This document shows, one piece after another, positions 1-6,002 of a stretch of DNA of 11,417 bases. The stretch comes from Ferrithrix thermotolerans DSM 19514 (GTDB lineage Bacteria; Actinomycetota; Acidimicrobiia; Acidimicrobiales; Ilumatobacteraceae), in NCBI GenBank assembly GCA_945878705.1, contig CAMCUE010000016.1:1-11417 (forward strand), in the 5' to 3' direction. Position 1 is the stretch's first letter, and every line of letters begins with the position of its first letter. A model generated the notes under the pieces. The model was not told where the DNA came from, searched no databases, and worked only from the letters and a program-made list of their open reading frames with translations. The position numbers and the translations under genes are program-made.

Positions 1-958
1 GAATTAAATATAAGGGTCGTCCAATTGCGTTACGAACGACTACGCCGAGATACTCGGCAAGAATTCCTAACGAAAATAAAATTGCTCCAGTCCCAGTTGT
101 CATAAAAACTATTACTGTTGTCCAACCTTCAACCGAATAACCGTGTGCAACCTTCCCGTAAAGGGCATAACTTGCATAACTCAATCCAACCAAGAGTGAT
201 GCCAGTCCGATAAAACTTACGAACCGAAGTGGGCGCGTTCCCGAACTAAGCACAAGTCGTAAAAAGTGACTCAACAATCGGCGAAATGTGAATCCAGTTT
301 GGCGGGGGTATTCAGCACGGGGTTTAATCTGGCAGGTGACCGAGCGATCAACAACCCAAGTCAATGCAACATCCAGATAAACACCTGATCCCGCGTATGC
401 TCCTACGCTTCTACCAATTTCTCCAGACATCAATCTGAAACTACTGAAAAATTCCCCATCCCCTGGGGAGAGAATTTTTGTGTACAGCCACTTGGCAGTG
501 GCTGAAAAAAAGTTTCTCCAGCGCGAATGAGGTGCACCACCGTCAAACTTTCCGTAAACCAATTGTGAGTTTTGTTGTATCGCCGTGTCTAATAGTTTTG
601 CGATATTTTTTGGATCATGTTGCCCATCTTCGTCGAGTGTGACAATCCACTCGGAAACACTTGAAGACATACCTGCCAAAGTTGCAGCGTGTTGACCGAA
701 ATTGCGCGACAACCATACGGGACGAATCCAATCATATTGATCACTCAAATTTTTAATTACTTCAGCCGAGTTATCTGGCCCAAAATCATGAACCAGCAAG
801 ACTTCGCTTACAACATATTTCAACCCAGAACCAGTAACGGATGGCTCTATATAATCAGCAAGTTCGTTGACTAATTTGGTTATGGTTTTTTCGCCTTGAT
901 ATACGGGTACGACGACCGAAATAGTCGCAATATATTGATCGCTAGATTGCTGCTCCAT
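1..958 (-). CDS. Family 2 glycosyltransferase, membrane anchored (GtrB / dolichol-phosphate mannosyltransferase-like), 3' end outside window
   Basis: Predicted to transfer a sugar from a nucleotide donor to a polyprenyl phosphate or surface-glycan intermediate at the inner face of the membrane; the donor and acceptor cannot be read from sequence. The reading frame is open from ATG at 958 for 319 codons to the window edge. Residues 13-20 form the GT-A opening strand (ISVVVPVY). HDFGPDNS at 57-64 is the nucleotide-binding loop, DED at 109-111 in VTLDEDGQHDP is the metal/donor DxD site, and FRLMS at 174-178 matches a segment conserved in GtrB-type enzymes. Two hydrophobic segments near 247-267 and 281-306 are membrane helices. 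EYLGVVVRNAIGRPLYLI at the edge resembles the family C-terminus, so only a short tail is probably missing. The start gives a compact N-terminus just before the first strand; a TTG lies a few codons upstream in frame but is less likely. It is divergent from the threonine ammonia-lyase gene. Family is secure, substrate unknown. Confidence 0.88.
   Translation of the reverse strand, partial: MEQQSSDQYIATISVVVPVYQGEKTITKLVNELADYIEPSVTGSGLKYVVSEVLLVHDFGPDNSAEVIKNLSDQYDWIRPVWLSRNFGQHAATLAGMSSSVSEWIVTLDEDGQHDPKNIAKLLDTAIQQNSQLVYGKFDGGAPHSRWRNFFSATAKWLYTKILSPGDGEFFSSFRLMSGEIGRSVGAYAGSGVYLDVALTWVVDRSVTCQIKPRAEYPRQTGFTFRRLLSHFLRLVLSSGTRPLRFVSFIGLASLLVGLSYASYALYGKVAHGYSVEGWTTVIVFMTTGTGAILFSLGILAEYLGVVVRNAIGRPLYLI
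447..504. repeat. Two adjacent inverted repeats inside the glycosyltransferase gene
   Basis: At 485-492 and 497-504 CAGCCACT and AGTGGCTG form a perfect 8-bp inverted repeat with a 4-base loop. Just left of it, AAAAATTC (447-454) and GAATTTTT (472-479) form a second perfect 8-bp inverted repeat, with CCCC (454-457 or 460-463) and GGGG (465-468) inside that could form an alternative inner stem. Both lie in coding sequence, in the segment encoding about residues 152-171. They are not laid out as an intrinsic terminator on either strand: the T-run on the coding strand lies before the second hairpin, not after it. Function unknown; chance is possible. Confidence 0.4.
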
Positions 959-966
959 TGAGAATA

Positions 967-972
967 ATCTTA
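967..972 (-). promoter_or_regulatory. Candidate -10 hexamer (TAAGAT) for the glycosyltransferase gene
   Basis: On the minus strand TAAGAT fits the actinobacterial TANNNT -10 pattern and ends 8 nt before the ATG at 958. No purine-rich Shine-Dalgarno is visible between it and the start, so transcription may begin at or next to the ATG (leaderless mRNA). No convincing -35 was found. Inferred from pattern and spacing only. Confidence 0.35.
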
Positions 973-1007
973 ACTGCAATGATGATTCAGAAACCCGCCT
1001 AGCGTAA

Positions 1008-1013
1008 TAGCGT
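1008..1013 (+). promoter_or_regulatory. Candidate -10 hexamer (TAGCGT) for the threonine ammonia-lyase operon
   Basis: TAGCGT fits TANNNT and ends 8 nt before the ATG at 1022, mirroring the arrangement on the other strand. An overlapping alternative is TAATAG at 1005-1010. No Shine-Dalgarno precedes the ATG, which fits a leaderless transcript. No clear -35 element is seen. The whole 63-base divergent gap 959-1021 must hold the promoters of both units. Confidence 0.35.
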
Positions 1014-1021
1014 GGTTCTAA

Positions 1022-2236
1022 ATGACTAACGACAATCTTGGAATCGACTTAGACGCAATTCGTGCGGCTCGCGAGATTGGGCGTTGCGTTGTTGAGCACA
1101 CACCAATAACACCTTCAGCATATTTATCTCATCAATTCGGCGGAAAAATTATTTTGAAGGCAGAAAATTTGCAACGAACTGGAGCTTTCAAAATTCGTGG
1201 TGCAATTAATAAATTACATCAACTTGGGGATCGTGCAAAAAACGGCGTTGTTTCGGGAAGTGCTGGTAACCACGCTCAAGGACTCGCATTTGCCGCAACT
1301 CATTTCGGTGTTAAATCTGAAATATTCATTCCACTTGGTGCATCACTTTCAAAAGTTAATGCTTGCAAAGGTTACGGCGGAATAGTTCTAGATGGGGGCG
1401 AAAGTGTTGACACCGCCGTTGCTGCCGCAAAAGCACGGGCACTTGAAACTAATATGGCATTTTGTCATCCGTATGACGATGTAGATGTGGTCGCAGGTCA
1501 AGGCACACTCGGCCTTGAGTTGCTAGAAGATATACCAGACCTTGCACAAGTAATTATTCCACTTGGTGGTGGTGGATTGCTTTCTGGCGTGGCGCTGGCG
1601 ATTAAGCAACAACGCCCTGATGTGCGAATTATTGGTGTGCAAGTTTCGTCGTGCGCCCCCTATATTTATGGCAGCGCCCCGAGTGGCGCTGTGCCAACCC
1701 TCGCCGATGGAATAGCTGTTAAACAACCAGGCGAGGTGACTCGACCATTGATTGAAACCTGGGTGGATGAACTTGTCGATGTCGATGAAGACAGCGTTGC
1801 CGATGCAATGATGATTTTGCTTGAGCGATCAAAAATGTATGTTGAGGGTGGAGGCGCAGTAGGTGTTTCAGCGCTTCTCGCATTGCGCGTCAAGCCTGCC
1901 AAGAGAGGTTCGACATGTGTTGTGTTGTCTGGCGGCAATGTTGATATGGGCTTGATTCCAAACTTGATTCGACGGCACGAAACTAAGGCTGGGCGTCGAG
2001 CGCTTCTATTTGTTCGGGTTCCAGATCGACCGGGGGCTCTTGCAAATTTTTTGGATGTAATTGCAAGATCAGGGGCCAACCTAATAGAAGTAAGTCATGT
2101 TCGCGAAGGCTTGAATCTTCGCGTTCGCGAAACAGGTGTGCAGGTAGTGCTCGAAGTTCGAGGTCTAGACCATACGACTGAAATTATTTCAGCGGCAAAG
2201 ACTGCTGGGTTCGACGTTTCTCAAGTTACAAATTAG
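1022..2236 (+). CDS. ilvA: Threonine ammonia-lyase (threonine deaminase), single C-terminal ACT-like domain
   Basis: Cytosolic PLP enzyme converting L-threonine to 2-oxobutanoate and ammonia, the entry step to isoleucine, or a catabolic route. The 404-residue protein has the fold-type II core in order: KAENLQRTGAFKIRGA with the Schiff-base lysine K57, SAGNHAQG at 80-87, the phosphate-binding glycine loop GGGG at 182-185, and SGGNVD at 303-308, whose serine contacts the PLP ring nitrogen. Residues about 327-400, starting LLFVRVPDRPGALANFLDVI, form one ACT-like domain. The length matches the roughly 400-residue class with a single ACT-like domain, shorter than E. coli IlvA and longer than catalytic-only TdcB, so effector control is likely but the ligand is not readable. 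ATG at 1022 has no Shine-Dalgarno. The hydrolase gene follows 5 bases after the stop. The biosynthetic symbol is an inference; a catabolic tdcB-like role or some serine dehydratase activity is possible. Confidence 0.92.
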   Translation: MTNDNLGIDLDAIRAAREIGRCVVEHTPITPSAYLSHQFGGKIILKAENLQRTGAFKIRGAINKLHQLGDRAKNGVVSGSAGNHAQGLAFAATHFGVKSEIFIPLGASLSKVNACKGYGGIVLDGGESVDTAVAAAKARALETNMAFCHPYDDVDVVAGQGTLGLELLEDIPDLAQVIIPLGGGGLLSGVALAIKQQRPDVRIIGVQVSSCAPYIYGSAPSGAVPTLADGIAVKQPGEVTRPLIETWVDELVDVDEDSVADAMMILLERSKMYVEGGGAVGVSALLALRVKPAKRGSTCVVLSGGNVDMGLIPNLIRRHETKAGRRALLFVRVPDRPGALANFLDVIARSGANLIEVSHVREGLNLRVRETGVQVVLEVRGLDHTTEIISAAKTAGFDVSQVTN

Positions 2237-2241
2237 GTGCG

Positions 2242-2952
2242 ATGACACCGATTATTTTACTTCCAGGAAAATTAACAACCGAATCTAAAGGTGTTCGCGG
2301 TGATTCGTATTCAACAGGCAGGCTTTACAGTGACGCGATCGCTAGCGCCGGGGGCGTTGCCTTGCAAGTTCCCCCAGTGGCGCAAAGTATCAATACGGCA
2401 AGTGATCTTGTTGCGCGGTGTGATGGCGTGTTAATTCAAGGTGGCGGTGACATTGACCCGAAACTTTACGGAGAGAAACAACACAGCGACAAAATTTACG
2501 GCATTGTCAAAGAACATGACGAACTCGAAATTGCAATCGTTCATGCGGCAATTCAGCAAAATAAGCCAGTGCTTGCGATTTGCCGTGGCATGCAGATTCT
2601 TAATGTCGCTCTAGGCGGAACCTTGTATCAAGATCTGGGCGAGGTGCTTGCAGATGGCGAAGCACATTGGAATACCTATCACGAAATTTTGCTAACCGCT
2701 AACAGCCGAGTTGCTATAGCCATGAGCACAACTTCGCCTAACAGATCGCATTCATTTCACCATCAGGCACTCAATAAAATTGCCGATGATTTGGCAGTTA
2801 CAGGTCGAGCCCTCGATGGTACGGTCGAGGCTGTTGAACATAAATCTGCAAAATGGATTGTTGGCGTGCAATGGCATCCAGAAGACGACGCTGCGATCGA
2901 ACCCGAGCAGCAAAACTTATTTGCGGCTTTTGTGAAGGCTGCTAAGAATTAG
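2242..2952 (+). CDS. Class-I glutamine amidotransferase-like hydrolase, peptidase C26 family (gamma-glutamyl hydrolase / PuuD-like)
   Basis: Cytosolic hydrolase predicted to cleave gamma-glutamyl bonds with a Cys-His-Glu triad. Length is 236 residues, normal for stand-alone C26 proteins. CDGVLIQGGGDIDPKLYGE at 60-78 is the family oxyanion-loop region. AICRGMQILNVALGGTLYQD at 112-131 holds the nucleophile C114. HSFHHQAL at 170-177 is a conserved substrate-side segment. VQWHPED at 209-215 supplies H212 and E214. No synthetase or other fused domain is present, so it does not look like the glutaminase half of a larger enzyme. The start codon lies 5 bases after the upstream stop, with AGG at 2235-2237 as a weak Shine-Dalgarno overlapping that stop, so translation is probably coupled to the threonine ammonia-lyase. 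Members act on gamma-glutamyl-GABA, folate polyglutamates or other gamma-glutamyl amines; the substrate here is undetermined, so I give no symbol. Confidence 0.9.
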   Translation: MTPIILLPGKLTTESKGVRGDSYSTGRLYSDAIASAGGVALQVPPVAQSINTASDLVARCDGVLIQGGGDIDPKLYGEKQHSDKIYGIVKEHDELEIAIVHAAIQQNKPVLAICRGMQILNVALGGTLYQDLGEVLADGEAHWNTYHEILLTANSRVAIAMSTTSPNRSHSFHHQALNKIADDLAVTGRALDGTVEAVEHKSAKWIVGVQWHPEDDAAIEPEQQNLFAAFVKAAKN

Positions 2953-2962
2953 TCGCCTGTAA

Positions 2963-2990
2963 CAAAATAATTTGCTAATAAATTATTTTG
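2963..2990. terminator. Candidate bidirectional terminator between convergent operons (A/T stem-loop)
   Basis: CAAAATAATTT at 2963-2973 and AAATTATTTTG at 2980-2990 are perfect reverse complements around a 6-base loop (2974-2979). The structure begins 11 bases after the hydrolase stop and contains the nuoN TAA stop (2983-2985) in its right arm. It is the only structure in the 30-base convergent gap, and its T-rich end appears on both strands. The stem has only one G-C pair, so it is weaker than a classic intrinsic terminator and its role is inferred from position. Confidence 0.45.
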
Positions 2991-4497
2991 AAGCGAGCTG
3001 AGGGAGATTTGAAGTTAAGTCAAGCAACAAACTTGGCAAGACGCCAATCACCAAAGTAACCACAACCGCGATGGCGATTGAAATTGCAGAAAAGAACGAA
3101 ACCTTGAACGGCTCGGTTGTCATCGCCTCGCTCGACCACATACTGACCATGATTCGTAAATAGACGAACGCTGCGATCACTGCACAAACCATTGCAATCA
3201 CGGCTAATCCGTAGCTACCGACTGCAACCGCTGCCTGAATTATCCCGAACTTGGCAACGAAGCCGCTCGTCAATGGCACACCCGCTTGGGCTAGTAACAG
3301 CACCGTCATCCCTAGCGCAAGTAGCGGTTTGCGTTTTCCGAGACCTTTGAACGCATCAAGAGAAGTCGCTCCATCATTTGTGTTTTGAGCAACAACGGTA
3401 ACGACACTAAATGTGCCGACGACTAGCGCAGCGTATAACGCAACATAAACTCCGATCGCGATCAGCCCATCTCCGACATTGGGCGATGATCGATGCGAAG
3501 AAACTTCTAGACCTACAAGGATAAAACCAGCATGACTGATAGACGAATACGCGAGCATTCGCTTGACATCTACTTGGATAATCGCCACTACTGATCCAAC
3601 AATAAGTGTCAGTGCAGACAACACACGCACGACTGGTCCCCAATCGTCGGCTCGTGCTGGAAATGCAGTAACAAATACGCGGACAAGAGCGACTAGTGCG
3701 GCGACTTTTCCGACGGACGCCATAAATGCTGTAACTGGTGTTGGCGAACCTTGATAAACATCGGGGGTCCATGCTTGAAACGGCACAAGTGAAACTTTGA
3801 AAGCAAATCCGATGAGCATCAGACCGACACCAACAAGTAACAGTGTGTCGTTGCGCGGAACAGTTATATAGGAATTCAAAGCAAGATTTATATCAACCAA
3901 ACGAGTTGACCCCGTTGTTCCGTAGGTGAGAGCAACCCCATATAAAAAGAATGCCGAGGCAAAACCACCAAGGATAAAATATTTCAATCCGGCTTCTTGA
4001 CTCTCAGTGCGTTTTCGATTGCTCGCGGCCAGTAAGTACAGCGAGAGGCTGAGAGTTTCTAATCCGAGGAATAAAACAACCAAATCATTGGACGCCGCCA
4101 TCACAATGCCGCCAATGGCTGCCGTCAAATAAAGTGCGTATATCTCTGGTGAGTCAGCATTTTCGCTGGCAAGATAATCACTTGTCACGAGACTGACTAA
4201 AACCACTGCCGAACAAATCGCTATTGAAGCAAGCACGGCGAAATGATCAAGTGCAAGTGCACCACCAATGAGAAGTTTCGGACCAGAACTAGAAATATCT
4301 CGCCACAATAAAACCAACAGCACGGTCGAGGTCAGTGCAATTACTGCGCTGGCTAATCCATAACCGCCACGTCGCCACTGTGGTGTTAATGAACCGACGA
4401 GCAATAACAGCAGTGCCCCACCGAGCAGAACAACTATTGGCGAAACCGAGAACCATTCAATTGCTGGTCCAACAAATGTTGCTACTTCATCGTTCAC
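2983..4497 (-). CDS. nuoN: NADH-quinone oxidoreductase subunit N (proton-translocating membrane subunit)
   Basis: One of three antiporter-like subunits of the complex I membrane arm; it couples quinone reduction to proton pumping and sits next to NuoK. The 504-residue protein is almost wholly hydrophobic, with about 14 membrane helices. The key charged residues are present: E147 in LGLETLSLSLYLL, K234 in FAFKVSLVPFQAWTPDVYQG, K264 in SVGKVAALV, and K416 in SGFVAKFGII for the second half-channel. The segment YQGSPTPVTAFM at 248-259 is typical of NuoN. The start is GTG at 4497, overlapping the nuoM TGA by 4 bases (GTGA). A Shine-Dalgarno-like GAAGGA (4506-4511) lies 8 nt upstream, inside the end of nuoM. 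It is the last gene of the operon, and its stop lies within the convergent stem-loop. Length and motifs are normal. Confidence 0.97.
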   Translation of the reverse strand: MNDEVATFVGPAIEWFSVSPIVVLLGGALLLLLVGSLTPQWRRGGYGLASAVIALTSTVLLVLLWRDISSSGPKLLIGGALALDHFAVLASIAICSAVVLVSLVTSDYLASENADSPEIYALYLTAAIGGIVMAASNDLVVLFLGLETLSLSLYLLAASNRKRTESQEAGLKYFILGGFASAFFLYGVALTYGTTGSTRLVDINLALNSYITVPRNDTLLLVGVGLMLIGFAFKVSLVPFQAWTPDVYQGSPTPVTAFMASVGKVAALVALVRVFVTAFPARADDWGPVVRVLSALTLIVGSVVAIIQVDVKRMLAYSSISHAGFILVGLEVSSHRSSPNVGDGLIAIGVYVALYAALVVGTFSVVTVVAQNTNDGATSLDAFKGLGKRKPLLALGMTVLLLAQAGVPLTSGFVAKFGIIQAAVAVGSYGLAVIAMVCAVIAAFVYLRIMVSMWSSEAMTTEPFKVSFFSAISIAIAVVVTLVIGVLPSLLLDLTSNLPQLASK

Positions 4498-6002
4498 TTA
4501 GTTTGTCCTTCTACGTGACTAATTAGCGCAGCCACACTTGGTTCAATTCGATCAAGAACTGGCTTTGGATAGATACCAGAAACGACGATGATCGCGACAA
4601 AGACCGACATCAATAACCCTTCACGAATTGTAATTTCTTTAAAACTTGAATTTGCTTCATCAGGTTCACCATGGAATACGCGCTGATATGCCCAGAGCAA
4701 ATAAAGTGCTGCCAGTACTACTCCGACTGTGGCGACAACTGTCCACCATCGTGCTGGACCAAATGAACCAATCAGAATTAAAAACTCACCGACGAAGCCG
4801 TTGAGTCCTGGCAAACCAACCGAAGACAACATTACAACTGTAAATACGCCGGCAAATATCGGTGCGACATGTTGAATTCCGCGAAGCTCTGAGATTTCAC
4901 GAGTATGTCGACGCTCATAAATCATGCCAACGAGCAAGAACAACGCTCCAGTTGAGACTCCGTGATTTACCATTTGCATCACAGCACCAGTGACGGCCTG
5001 TGAACTCAATGCGAATGTTCCGAGCACGATGAAACCAAGGTGAGCAACCGATGAATACGCAACGAGTCTCTTGAGGTCGCGTTGCATCGTTGCGGCGATT
5101 GCGCCGTAAATAATTCCGATTACGGCGAGAGTAAAAATCGCTGGTCTTGCCCACATCGCCGCTTGTGGAAATAAGTAAACTCCGAAACGCAGAAAACCGT
5201 AAGTGCCCATCTTCAGCAACACACCAGCGAGAATTACTGAGCCACCAGTGGGTGCTTGGGTGTGGGCATCAGGTAACCAAGTATGAAATGGAAACAGTGG
5301 CACCTTTACTGCAAATGCGATCGCAAAAGATAAGAACAGCCATCGACCTGCGGTTGTTGAAAAATTCGCACCTTCGGCAATTTTGACGAGATCAAATGTC
5401 ACTATTCCAAGGTCTCGGTGTGCGAGTACGACTGTCGCAATTATCCCAACGAGCATGAAGGCTGAACCAGCCATTGTGTATAGAAAGAATTTCAATGCCG
5501 CATAAATGCGTTGGTCGTATCCCCAGCCAGCGATTAAGAAATACATTGGGACTAAAACAATTTCGAACATCACGAAGAACAGAAACAAGTCAAGAGATAA
5601 AAACGAACCCATCACACCGGCTTGCAACAACAACATCCACGCAAAATATGAGGTTTCGTCGTGATGCGGGTCAATGCCAACAATTACTAATGGAAATAAA
5701 ATTCCGGTTAGTACTACCAAGAACAGTGAGATGCCGTCAACGCCAAGGTGCCATGAGATTCCCCACTGGCTGATCCACTCGTGTTGCGAGACAAACTGAA
5801 ACCCAGCCTCGCCAGACTTGAAAACACCAAGCAGCCAGAGCGACAACGCCGCAGTTGTAACACTTGAAATTAGTGCGCTGAGTTTCATCCACTCTGGTCG
5901 AGATTTACCGAGTAGCGCGACAACTATTGATCCAATGACTGGCAAAATCACAAGCATTGTCAGAATCGGAAAGTTCAGAACTTCGGTATTTGCGGAGATC
6001 AC
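4494..6002 (-). CDS. nuoM: NADH-quinone oxidoreductase subunit M (proton-translocating membrane subunit)
   Basis: Central antiporter-like subunit of the complex I membrane arm, between NuoN and NuoL, with about 14 membrane helices. From the GTG at 6002 it is 502 residues. The pump residues are present: E147 in MFEIVLVPMYFLIAG, K233 in AVKVPLFPFHTWLPDAHTQA, K264 in LLKMGTYGF, and E407 in GFVGEFLIL. I chose GTG at 6002 because it overlaps the nuoL TGA by 4 bases (GTGA), the same junction as nuoM/nuoN and nuoJ/nuoK. GGGGAG lies 7 nt upstream, and the protein then starts shortly before the usual hydrophobic N-terminus NFPILTMLVILP. A longer in-frame TTG start at 6029 would add nine residues and overlap nuoL by 31 bases; it is less convincing. 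Identity is secure. Confidence 0.96.
   Translation of the reverse strand: MISANTEVLNFPILTMLVILPVIGSIVVALLGKSRPEWMKLSALISSVTTAALSLWLLGVFKSGEAGFQFVSQHEWISQWGISWHLGVDGISLFLVVLTGILFPLVIVGIDPHHDETSYFAWMLLLQAGVMGSFLSLDLFLFFVMFEIVLVPMYFLIAGWGYDQRIYAALKFFLYTMAGSAFMLVGIIATVVLAHRDLGIVTFDLVKIAEGANFSTTAGRWLFLSFAIAFAVKVPLFPFHTWLPDAHTQAPTGGSVILAGVLLKMGTYGFLRFGVYLFPQAAMWARPAIFTLAVIGIIYGAIAATMQRDLKRLVAYSSVAHLGFIVLGTFALSSQAVTGAVMQMVNHGVSTGALFLLVGMIYERRHTREISELRGIQHVAPIFAGVFTVVMLSSVGLPGLNGFVGEFLILIGSFGPARWWTVVATVGVVLAALYLLWAYQRVFHGEPDEANSSFKEITIREGLLMSVFVAIIVVSGIYPKPVLDRIEPSVAALISHVEGQTK

Noticed and set aside
485..511. Hairpin next to seven A's read as an intrinsic terminator
   Set aside because: On the plus strand the hairpin is followed by A's, and on the minus strand the T-run comes before the hairpin, so the order is wrong for termination on either strand; it also lies inside coding sequence.
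689..874. Plus-strand 61-codon open frame inside the glycosyltransferase gene
   Set aside because: It is antisense to the catalytic domain of a clear family 2 glycosyltransferase and shows no features of its own.
1666..2079. 137-codon open frame antisense to the threonine ammonia-lyase gene
   Set aside because: It lies wholly over a confident gene, its product is rich in Arg, Ser and Thr without recognisable motifs, and no start signal was seen.
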